Source: Spyradocola merdavium (GTDB lineage Bacteria; Bacillota; Clostridia; Christensenellales; UBA1750). Taken from it: a stretch of DNA of 5,040 nucleotides. The stretch lies in assembly GCA_018711265.1 (NCBI GenBank), contig DVIM01000121.1, forward strand, positions 1 to 5,040. Direction: 5' to 3'. A program made the translations under genes and the position numbers. The notes under the pieces were generated by a model. That model did no database searches. It had not been told where the DNA came from and saw only the letters and a program-made list of their open reading frames with translations. Positions 1 to 5,040 of the stretch are shown piece by piece. Position 1 is the first letter of the stretch; each line of letters opens with the position of its first letter.

Positions 1-179
1 GCCGCATCAAGCTCGAGGGCGAGGTGCCCAGCCCCATCGCCATCCAGGGGGGCTGCAAGTTTCAGACCCGCTGTACCCACTGCACCGAAGACTGCAAGCG
101 CCAGAACCCGGTCCTCAAGGAGGTCCGGCCCGGACACTTTGTCGCCTGTCTGAGCGACCAGGCCATCGGCGAGCGGTGA
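1..179 (+). CDS. Oligopeptide/dipeptide ABC transporter ATP-binding protein, C-terminal fragment (OppF/DppF-like)
   Basis: Only the last 58 codons are present (first full codon at 3, TGA at 177-179), so the Walker and signature motifs lie upstream of the window. The tail reads GEVPSPI, then GGCKFQTRC, then HFVAC near the end. This is the characteristic oligo_HPY C-terminal extension of Opp/Dpp/Nik-type ATPases, which energise peptide or nickel import at the inner face of the membrane. Five cysteines are visible at fragment residues 18, 24, 27, 31 and 49. Four of them (18, 24, 31, 49) sit at the usual family positions, which in some Dpp/Opp ATPases bind a [4Fe-4S] cluster. The stop lies 19 bases before the next ATG, so it is probably co-transcribed with the peptidase and the binding protein downstream. 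Being the last ATPase before these genes suggests the F subunit, but D versus F cannot be decided from the tail. Confidence 0.88.
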   Translation, partial: RIKLEGEVPSPIAIQGGCKFQTRCTHCTEDCKRQNPVLKEVRPGHFVACLSDQAIGER

Positions 180-198
180 GGGGAAAGGAGAGATACAC

Positions 199-1446
199 AT
201 GGACGCACAGGTTTTTGTCGCGCATCGCGCCGCGCTGGAGGAACAGCTCCCGGATAATTCGCTGCTCTTCCTCTTTGCCGGCGAGCCCAAGCAGAAGACG
301 CTGGACATGGACTATCCCTTCCGCGTGGACAACAACTATTACTACATGACCGGCTTTGACCGGGCGAACTGGTTCCTGATGCTGACCAAGCTCCAGGGCA
401 AGGTCAAGGAGTGGCTCTTCATCGAGCGGCCGGACCCGTATCTGGAGCGCTATTTCGGCAAGATGCCGGACCTTGCGGACGCGGCGGAGCAGAGCGGCGT
501 GCGCGACGTCTACTACCTCGACCGCTTCGACTGGGAGATCGGCCGCCTGCTCTCGCGCAACACGTTTGAGACGCTGCTGTTCGACTTCCACAAGCGCGAG
601 CTGAACGCCGTCTCCTACCCGGAAAACGAGATGTGCCGCCGCATCACCGAGGCGCACCCGTATCTCACGGTCCGCAACATCGGCCCCGTCATCAACAACC
701 TGCGCCGCGTCAAGGCCCCGCAGGAGATCGAGTGCATCCGCCGCGCCATCGACATCACGGAGAAGGGCATCCGCGCGATCCTGGACCACCTGCGCCCCGG
801 CGTCAACGAGGCGGAGCTCCAGGCGCACTTCGACTTCGCCCTGACCATGAACGGCGCAAAGGACAACGCCTTTGACCCCATCATCGCCGGGGGAAAGAAC
901 TCCAACGTGCTCCACTACTCCCGCAACGACCAGACCGTGCGCGAGGGCGACGTGCTGCTCGTGGACCTGGGCGCGGAATACGGCTACTACGCTGCGGACA
1001 TCAGCCGCACCTTCCCGGTCTCCGGCAAGTTCACCGAGGAGCAGAAGATCTACTACAACGCCGTGCTCTACGGCCAGCAGAAGGTGCTGGAGTACCTCGC
1101 GCCCGGCAAGCCCGTGGAGGACACGCTGCGCGTGGCCCGCGAGGCCATCGGCGAAAAGCTGCTGGAGGCTGGCAGGATCCAGAGCCTGGACGAGATGACC
1201 CGCCTGCTGCCCCACGGCGTGAGCCACTACGTCGGCCTGGACTGCCACGACGTCGGCGACCGCGGGCTGCTCGAGCCCGGCATGATCGTGACCATGGAGC
1301 CCGGCGCCTATATGCCGCATCTGGGCTTTGGCATCCGCATCGAGGACGACGCCCTGATCACCGAGGACGGCGCCGTGCTCCTCTCCCCCAACATCCCCAA
1401 GACCATCGAAGAGATCGAGGCCTATATGGCCCATCGCAACCCCTGA
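199..1446 (+). CDS. pepP: Xaa-Pro aminopeptidase (aminopeptidase P, peptidase family M24B)
   Basis: A 415-residue cytoplasmic metallopeptidase that releases the N-terminal residue of peptides whose second residue is proline. Residues about 3-130 form the aminopeptidase P N-terminal domain (YPFRVDNNYYYMTGF near 39-53 is typical). Residues about 175-405 form the pita-bread M24 domain. All five dinuclear-metal ligands are visible: D256 (VDLG), D267 (ADISRTF), H343 (HGVSH), E367 (MEPG) and E382 (RIED). The accessory histidines H239, H339 and H350 are also present, so the enzyme should be active. There is no signal peptide or membrane segment, and the length is normal for the family. The ATG is supported by AAAGGAGA at 184-191, about 7 bases upstream. 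It sits between a peptide-transporter ATPase and a peptide-binding lipoprotein, which suggests it degrades imported proline-containing peptides. A narrower substrate preference cannot be read from sequence. Confidence 0.95.
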   Translation: MDAQVFVAHRAALEEQLPDNSLLFLFAGEPKQKTLDMDYPFRVDNNYYYMTGFDRANWFLMLTKLQGKVKEWLFIERPDPYLERYFGKMPDLADAAEQSGVRDVYYLDRFDWEIGRLLSRNTFETLLFDFHKRELNAVSYPENEMCRRITEAHPYLTVRNIGPVINNLRRVKAPQEIECIRRAIDITEKGIRAILDHLRPGVNEAELQAHFDFALTMNGAKDNAFDPIIAGGKNSNVLHYSRNDQTVREGDVLLVDLGAEYGYYAADISRTFPVSGKFTEEQKIYYNAVLYGQQKVLEYLAPGKPVEDTLRVAREAIGEKLLEAGRIQSLDEMTRLLPHGVSHYVGLDCHDVGDRGLLEPGMIVTMEPGAYMPHLGFGIRIEDDALITEDGAVLLSPNIPKTIEEIEAYMAHRNP

Positions 1447-1452
1447 TGGCGC

Positions 1453-1469
1453 CCGCGCCCGCTGCGCGG
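1453..1469 (+). other. GC-rich intergenic hairpin between peptidase and binding-protein genes
   Basis: CCGCGC (1453-1458) and GCGCGG (1464-1469) form a perfect 6-bp stem around a 5-base loop, 6 bases after the peptidase stop. Only two T residues follow, so it does not look like an efficient intrinsic terminator. Such hairpins in transporter operons can act as partial terminators or as RNA 5'-end protectors that raise binding-protein expression. That role here is inference, and a random GC-rich hairpin is a real alternative. Confidence 0.35.
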
Positions 1470-1519
1470 TTGACCATAGATCCCAACCCCATTCCACTCC
1501 ATAGAAAGGAAGAGAACCC

Positions 1520-3253
1520 ATGAAGAGACTGACTGCATTGGTGTTGGCGCTGCTGATGATGGCCCTTGCGCTGACTGCCTGCACCAGCGAGCAGGCCCCT
1601 GCGGCCACGGAAGCCCCGGCCGAAACCTCCGGCGCGGCGGCGACCGATGATCCCGCGGCGACCGATAGCGCCGCCGGCACGACCGTCGACGGCGAGACCC
1701 TTGCCGCGGACCAGACGCTGCGCGTGTCCATCGGCGTGGACTTGACGGACCTGAGCCCCCTGACGGAGTCCACCACCGAAGGACATGAGATGCTGCTGAC
1801 CGTCATGGATACCCTGGTCCGCCAGGGCGAAAACGGCACCATCGAGGAGGGCAGCGGCCTTGCCGAGAGCTGGGACGTCAGCGAGGACGGCAAGACCTAC
1901 ACCTTCCACCTGCGCGACGCGGTCTTCAGCAACGGCGACCCCATCCGCGCCCAGGACTTTGAATACACCTGGAAGAAGGTGCTCGCCCCGGAGACCGCCT
2001 CGGAGTACGCCTACATGCTCTACACCATCGAGGGCGCGGAGGCCTACAACACCGGCGAGGGCTCCGTGGACGACGTGGCCATCCACGCCATCGACGACAA
2101 GACCTTGGAAGTGACCCTGGTCAACCCCATCGACTACTTCATCAGCACCCTGGTCATCACGCAGTTCTCCGTCGTCCCGGAGGGCTATGTCGAGGAGTGC
2201 GGCGACGCGTTCTTCACGGACGTGGAGCACATGGTCTTCTCCGGTCCCTTCGTCATAACCGAGTGGACCCCCACCCAGCGCATCGTCGTGGAAAAGAACC
2301 CCAACTACTGGGATGCGGAAAACGTCAAGCTCGACACCATCATCTTTGAGATGGCGACCGAGACCAATACCATCGTCAACATGTACAACACCGACCAGAT
2401 CGACGTCATGAAGGTGCAGGCCGACTTCCTGGATACCTACCGGAACGAGCCCGGCTTCATCTCCGTGACCGAGCCGGTCACCGAGTACGTCAAGTTCAAC
2501 TGCCAGAACGAGTTCTTTGCCAATGCGAACATCCGCAAGGCCTTCTCCATGGCGCTGGACCGCGTCACCTACATGAACGACGTCATGCGCACGGGCTCTA
2601 CCCCGGCTTACGGCTTCGTGCCCCCGTCCATCAAGGGCTCTAACGGCCAGGACTTCCGCACGAATAACGGCGACCTGTACACCGACATCGGCAACGGCGC
2701 GACCGTCGAAGAGGCGAACGCCCTGCTCGACCAGGGCCTGGCCGAGATCGGCAAGACCCGCGAGGACCTGAACCAGGGCCTGTCCCTGGTCATCGGCGAG
2801 GGCGACGACAACCTCAAGACCGCGCAGGTCTTCCAGCAGTACTGGAAGAACAACCTGGGCGTGGACGTGGAGATCAAGTCCCTGCAGTACGCCCTGCGCC
2901 AGTCGGAGTACCAGGGCGGCATGTACACCATCGGCAAGGAGGGCTGGGGCGCCGACTACAACGACGCCATGAGCTTCCTCGAGCTGTTCATCACCGACAG
3001 CCCCTACAACGACGTCTACTACAGCAACCCGGAGTACGACGCGCTGCTGGCCGAGGCCAACACCCTCACCGGCGACGAGCGCCTCGCCAAGATGGAAGAG
3101 GCGGAGAAGATCCTCATCCAGGAGGATGGCGTCATCGCGCCGACCTTCTTCCAGACCCGCTCCTGGGTGGCCAAGTCCGACGTGCGCGGCATCATCCGCA
3201 ACGGCTGCGGCCTGCGCGTGGACTACAAGTACGCCTACATCGTCGAGGAGTAA
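1520..3253 (+). CDS. oppA: Peptide ABC transporter substrate-binding lipoprotein (OppA type, SBP family 5)
   Basis: A 577-residue extracytoplasmic lipoprotein that captures oligopeptides and delivers them to an Opp-type permease. Residues 1-21 are a lipoprotein signal: MKR, a hydrophobic run, and the lipobox LTAC with C21 as the acylated cysteine. A low-complexity Ala/Thr/Glu/Asp linker follows to about residue 58 and tethers the domain to the membrane. The SBP family 5 domain fills the rest: AESW...DGKTYTFHLRD at 115-133 is the family signature region, followed by FSGPF, NPNYW and IRKAFSMALDR. GWGADYNDAMSFL (475-487) matches the OppA segment whose aspartate (here D479) holds the peptide alpha-amino group, favouring oligopeptides over nickel or sugars. 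The length is typical. The ATG is preceded by AAAGGAAGAG at 1505-1514. It lies 73 bases after the peptidase gene, and a strong terminator follows the stop, so it is the last gene of the operon. Confidence 0.94.
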   Translation: MKRLTALVLALLMMALALTACTSEQAPAATEAPAETSGAAATDDPAATDSAAGTTVDGETLAADQTLRVSIGVDLTDLSPLTESTTEGHEMLLTVMDTLVRQGENGTIEEGSGLAESWDVSEDGKTYTFHLRDAVFSNGDPIRAQDFEYTWKKVLAPETASEYAYMLYTIEGAEAYNTGEGSVDDVAIHAIDDKTLEVTLVNPIDYFISTLVITQFSVVPEGYVEECGDAFFTDVEHMVFSGPFVITEWTPTQRIVVEKNPNYWDAENVKLDTIIFEMATETNTIVNMYNTDQIDVMKVQADFLDTYRNEPGFISVTEPVTEYVKFNCQNEFFANANIRKAFSMALDRVTYMNDVMRTGSTPAYGFVPPSIKGSNGQDFRTNNGDLYTDIGNGATVEEANALLDQGLAEIGKTREDLNQGLSLVIGEGDDNLKTAQVFQQYWKNNLGVDVEIKSLQYALRQSEYQGGMYTIGKEGWGADYNDAMSFLELFITDSPYNDVYYSNPEYDALLAEANTLTGDERLAKMEEAEKILIQEDGVIAPTFFQTRSWVAKSDVRGIIRNGCGLRVDYKYAYIVEE

Positions 3254-3264
3254 TCCCCACCGCG

Positions 3265-3303
3265 AAAAAAACCGCCCCTCTCTGAGAGGGGCGATTTTTT
3301 TTT
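3265..3303. terminator. Bidirectional intrinsic terminator between convergent operons
   Basis: CGCCCCTCT (3273-3281), loop CTG, and AGAGGGGCG (3285-3293) form a perfect 9-bp stem. It is flanked by seven A residues on the left (3265-3271) and nine T residues on the right (3295-3303). Read rightward it ends the oppA transcript 11 bases after the stop codon. Read leftward, the A run becomes the U tract that ends the tetR-SDR transcript, whose last stop codon begins at 3310. One structure therefore serves both convergent operons. Confidence 0.93.
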
Positions 3304-3307
3304 GCGC

Positions 3308-4051
3308 TCATGCGCGCGGATTGCAGCGGGCCGTCATCCTCGTCAGCAGGCGCCCCATGCGGACCGGGAACAGATAGCAGGCCTGCGTCTGGACCCGCTG
3401 CAGCAGGCTGTGGCAGAGCACGAACCGGCGGGAGGTCAACCGCTTGGCCAGCCCGCGCCCCACGATTTCCGGGTCCGCCATGAAGGCGGGCGGCACCGGC
3501 AGAAACGCCGAGGACCGCGTCCGCGTCAGCGGCGGGTGGAGGATGTGGAAGGTGACGCCCGCGCATTCCAGGGCGCAGCACTTGGCCAGCGCCTCCAGCG
3601 CCGCCTTGGACGGGGCGTAGGCCGTAAGACCCGCAAACCCCGTGATCCCCACGCCCGAGCACGTGAAGAAGACCCGCCCGCCGCCCTGGCGGCGCATATG
3701 CGGGAGCACGCACTGGGTCACATGCAGCGCGCCGAAGTAGTTGACGGCAAAGACCTCGCGATGGCTGGCGCTGTCCCGCGCCTCCTGGACCTTGGGACAA
3801 AGGCAGGCGTTGTGGATGGCCGCGTCGATCCGGCCGAACTGCGCGGCCGTCGCCTCGACGGCGCGCCGCACCGCCTCGGCGTCGCGCACGTCCGCGCAGT
3901 GGCAGAGGAGCCGCCCCGGATGCGCCGCCGCCAGCGCCGCGAGCCGGTCCGTCTCCACGTCCAGCACGGAGACCGCGTTTCCCTCCTCCAGGGCCTGCGC
4001 GGCGAGATAGTAGCCGATGCCCTGGTTGGCGCCCGTGATGAAGAGGTTCAT
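3308..4051 (-). CDS. SDR family NAD(P)-dependent oxidoreductase
   Basis: A 247-residue classical short-chain dehydrogenase/reductase, the normal length for the class. TGANQGIG (T6-G13) is the glycine-rich Rossmann motif. D31 at the end of the second strand suggests NAD(H) rather than NADP(H). ADVRD (53-57) is the usual adenine-contact region. The catalytic tetrad is N104, S132, Y145 and K149 (YAPSK) with normal spacing. The usual NNAG motif is replaced by HNAC at 80-83. The C-terminal 40 residues are basic and hydrophobic, unlike a compact FabG, and may form a substrate lid or a membrane/lipid contact; this is inference. The ATG overlaps the tetR stop as ATGA (4048-4051), with GGGGGGA (4065-4059) 7 bases before the start. 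A longer frame back to 4402 exists but would run inside tetR. The substrate is unknown; the adjacent TetR gene suggests control by a small ligand. FabG-like ketoacyl reduction is possible but unsupported. Confidence 0.9.
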   Translation of the reverse strand: MNLFITGANQGIGYYLAAQALEEGNAVSVLDVETDRLAALAAAHPGRLLCHCADVRDAEAVRRAVEATAAQFGRIDAAIHNACLCPKVQEARDSASHREVFAVNYFGALHVTQCVLPHMRRQGGGRVFFTCSGVGITGFAGLTAYAPSKAALEALAKCCALECAGVTFHILHPPLTRTRSSAFLPVPPAFMADPEIVGRGLAKRLTSRRFVLCHSLLQRVQTQACYLFPVRMGRLLTRMTARCNPRA

Positions 4052-4665
4052 GCCTGCGTCCCCCCGATCTCCCCAAAGAATTGCGCGATGTGCCGCCCGG
4101 CCTCCGCGCGGAAGCGCTCCCGGTTCTCCTGCGTGAGCGCGCCGGAGAACAGCCACCGCTGCGCATACAGGAGGATGGGCGCGTAGAACCGCAGCGCCAG
4201 CCGCGCGCCGTCCGCGCCGGAGACGGCCTGGAGCGCCAGCAGCCGCGAGAAGACGCGCTCCTGGAACGCCAGCGGTTCCTGGAACATCCAGCGGTCGTAG
4301 AGCGCGCGCGCCTCCGCGCTGTGGAAGCGCTCCATCGACAAAAACCGCAGCACGCGGTTGCAGAAATCGTCCAGAAAGTAGGAGTCCAAAAACGCGTCGC
4401 ACGCGGCGCGGTGGAACCCCTCGCCGGGCGCGCGGTCCATCTCCTGCAGCGCGGCCTCCAGCGGCGCCATCTTCTCCTGCGCGGCGCGCGCGAACGCGCG
4501 CAGGATTTCCTCCGCAATGGCCCGCTTGTTGGGAAAGTGGTAGTAGATGGTCCCCTCGCGCACTCGGACCCGCGCGCAGATGTCCCGGATGGAGACCGCG
4601 GCATAGCCGCTCTGCGAAAAGAGGTCCAGCGAGGCGTCGAGAATCCGTTGGCGCGTGTCCGGCAT
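4048..4665 (-). CDS. TetR/AcrR family transcriptional regulator
   Basis: A 205-residue DNA-binding repressor. The N-terminal TetR domain covers residues about 4-50: RQRILDASLDLFSQSGY, then SIRDICARVRVREGTIYYHFPNK, where GTIYYHF (38-44) is the hallmark of recognition helix 3 into helix 4. The rest is a helical ligand-binding and dimerisation domain with no recognisable subfamily signature, so the effector is unknown. The ATG at 4665 was chosen because GGAGGA (4680-4675) lies 9 bases upstream and the TetR homology starts right after it. A TTG start at 4773 would translate the promoter and a terminator stem and is rejected. It is the first gene of a pair with the SDR (4-base overlap, probable translational coupling). 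The promoter and a palindrome over the start site suggest autoregulation. A frame-shadow origin is excluded by the strong family match. Confidence 0.94.
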   Translation of the reverse strand: MPDTRQRILDASLDLFSQSGYAAVSIRDICARVRVREGTIYYHFPNKRAIAEEILRAFARAAQEKMAPLEAALQEMDRAPGEGFHRAACDAFLDSYFLDDFCNRVLRFLSMERFHSAEARALYDRWMFQEPLAFQERVFSRLLALQAVSGADGARLALRFYAPILLYAQRWLFSGALTQENRERFRAEAGRHIAQFFGEIGGTQA

Positions 4666-4674
4666 GGCGACAAT

Positions 4675-4680
4675 TCCTCC
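4675..4680 (-). promoter_or_regulatory. Ribosome binding site fixing the tetR start
   Basis: On the minus strand GGAGGA lies 9 bases before the ATG at 4665. It is the only good Shine-Dalgarno match upstream of the TetR homology. It therefore decides for the 205-residue protein over the longer open frame that begins with a TTG codon at 4773. Confidence 0.75.
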
Positions 4681-4700
4681 AATCGAACGATCGTTAGATT
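4681..4700. promoter_or_regulatory. Probable TetR operator: 20-bp near-perfect palindrome
   Basis: The two 10-base halves are reverse complements with a single mismatched pair, and the central AACGATCGTT is perfect. The site lies immediately upstream of the tetR ribosome binding site. It covers the transcription start expected from the -10 box at 4702-4707, so a bound dimer would block RNA polymerase. Position, size and symmetry are typical for TetR-family autoregulatory operators. Binding by this particular protein is inferred. Confidence 0.7.
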
Positions 4701-4701
4701 T

Positions 4702-4730
4702 CGTATACAGAACGGCCGCGCCCTTTGCAA
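4702..4730 (-). promoter_or_regulatory. Sigma-A-type promoter of the tetR-SDR operon
   Basis: On the minus strand TTGCAA (4730-4725) and TATACG (4707-4702) are separated by exactly 17 bases. Each box matches 4 of 6 consensus positions. The expected start, near 4695, falls inside the palindrome at 4681-4700. The -35 box lies four bases beyond the T tract of the upstream terminator and belongs to the duplicated element, so only this copy of the element has a -10 box beside it. Confidence 0.6.
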
Positions 4731-4864
4731 GCAGAAAAAACGGCCCCGCTTTTGCGGGACCGTATCGCGCCAAAGGGAAGTGGAGAGAATCCGGAGGGCG
4801 ATCCCCCTCGCCCGGGTATGCGCAGAAGCAGCCCCTGCGGCCGTGCCGGTCTTGTGTCGACGGC
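4719..4864. repeat. Tandem intergenic repeat, copy 1
   Basis: The 140 bases from 4725 to 4864 recur at 4901-5040, exactly 176 bases later, without net gaps and with 11 differences by hand count (about 92% identity). Similarity continues weakly to the left to about 4719. The element holds a minus-strand terminator (4735-4763) and a conserved block at 4811-4841 with a CGCAG/CTGCG hairpin (4821-4839). The open frame through it shows mostly amino-acid-changing differences between copies, so it is probably non-coding. No transposase or target-site duplication is visible. Confidence 0.88.
4735..4763 (-). terminator. Leftward intrinsic terminator in repeat copy 1
   Basis: On the minus strand a 10-bp stem (4763-4754 with 4749-4740, one G-U wobble) encloses an AAAA loop and is followed by a T tract (complement of A 4735-4740). 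It would stop transcripts entering from the right just before the tetR promoter, and so insulates that operon. There is no T tract in the plus direction. Confidence 0.82.
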
Positions 4865-4895
4865 GCGCGCCCGCCGCCAGGTCAGAAGCGCCTGT
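4865..4895. other. Spacer between the two repeat copies
   Basis: About 31-36 GC-rich bases separate the conserved blocks. I see no gene, promoter or strong hairpin in them. They may belong to a full 176-base repeat unit, but the matching stretch of the next copy is beyond the window. Confidence 0.5.
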
Positions 4896-5040
4896 GCCCC
4901 TTGCAAGCAGAAAAAACGGCCCCGTTTTTGCGGGGCCGTATCGCGTCAAAGGGAAGCGGAGAGGATCCGGAGGGCGACCTCTCTCCCCCGGGTATGCGCA
5001 GAAGCAGCCCCTGCGGCAATGCCGGTCTTGTGTCGACGGC
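4896..5040. repeat. Tandem intergenic repeat, copy 2 (reaches window edge)
   Basis: Second copy of the element at 4719-4864. The block 4901-5040 aligns without gaps, and its right end is cut by the window, so the element may be longer and further copies may follow. It has the same order of parts: TTGCAA, A tract, terminator stem, purine-rich stretch, the perfectly conserved block at 4987-5017 with its hairpin, and a GTCGAC-containing end. Unlike copy 1, no -10-like sequence lies beside its TTGCAA. Confidence 0.87.
4911..4939 (-). terminator. Leftward intrinsic terminator in repeat copy 2
   Basis: On the minus strand a perfect 9-bp stem (4939-4931 with 4924-4916) with a 6-base loop is followed by a T tract (complement of A 4911-4916). 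Stem function is kept despite sequence changes relative to copy 1, where a wobble pair and an extra closing pair occur. It would end a transcript coming from the right, either from a gene outside the window or from a small RNA within the repeat. Confidence 0.82.

Noticed and set aside
1470..1503. Possible separate oppA promoter (TTGACC at 1470-1475)
   Set aside because: The -35-like hexamer is good, but no acceptable -10 box lies 16-18 bases downstream; the sequence there is TTCCAC-like.
115..1893. 592-residue minus-strand open frame antisense to the peptidase and the start of oppA
   Set aside because: It is opposite two strongly supported genes, matches no family I recognise, is low-complexity in places, and is explained by third-position GC bias leaving the opposite strand free of stops.
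4052..4402. Longer SDR frame starting inside tetR
   Set aside because: The Rossmann motif starts within six residues of the ATG at 4051, which has its own ribosome binding site; the extension is the out-of-frame reading of tetR.
4666..4773. N-terminal extension of tetR to a TTG codon at 4773
   Set aside because: The extra 36 residues would be encoded by the terminator, promoter and operator. There is no ribosome binding site at the far start, and a good one serves the ATG at 4665.
4694..4906. Small minus-strand protein of about 70 residues covering both repeat copies
   Set aside because: Most of the differences between copies change the encoded residue, the frame runs through the terminator and the tetR promoter, and there is no ribosome binding site.
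3192..4949. 585-residue minus-strand open frame spanning the SDR, tetR and the repeat
   Set aside because: It begins with a TTG codon in repeat copy 2, reads through two terminator stems and the tetR promoter in another frame, and is arginine/glycine/alanine-rich with no recognisable domain.
4719..5040. CRISPR array or insertion-sequence end
   Set aside because: The repeat unit is far longer than a CRISPR repeat and has only two copies in view. There is no transposase, no terminal inverted repeat pair and no target-site duplication.

Overview
The window is GC-rich (clearly above 60% by eye). It has strong purine-rich Shine-Dalgarno sites, a Gram-positive style lipoprotein and several A-tract/GC-stem/T-tract intrinsic terminators. 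This combination fits a high-GC anaerobic Firmicute of the Oscillospiraceae/Clostridiales type. That placement is an inference from style, not from a marker gene.

Left part (1-3253, + strand) is the end of a peptide-uptake operon. It starts with the C-terminal tail of an Opp/Dpp-family ABC transporter ATPase (to 179). Next come a complete cytoplasmic Xaa-Pro aminopeptidase of the M24B family (199-1446) and a complete OppA-type peptide-binding lipoprotein (1520-3253). The gene order suggests one physiological unit: the lipoprotein captures oligopeptides, the transporter imports them, and the peptidase removes N-terminal residues in front of proline. A short GC hairpin lies between peptidase and binding protein. 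A bidirectional intrinsic terminator (3265-3303) closes the operon.

Right part (3308-4730, - strand) is a convergent two-gene operon: a TetR-family repressor (4048-4665) followed by an SDR oxidoreductase (3308-4051), joined by a 4-base ATGA stop/start overlap. In front of tetR is a recognisable promoter (-35 4725-4730, -10 4702-4707, 17-base spacer). A 20-base near-perfect palindrome (4681-4700) covers the expected transcription start. This layout points to autorepression of the pair.

Rightmost part (about 4719-5040) has no supported gene. It holds two copies of a 140-base element at a 176-base period (11 hand-counted differences). Each copy contains an intrinsic terminator reading leftward and a conserved GC-rich hairpin. 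The second copy runs into the window edge, so copy number is unknown. This is the least explained part of the window; it may be an intergenic repeat family or a tandem small-RNA locus. Apart from it, the window looks like ordinary metabolic and regulatory content, and I see no clear new system.
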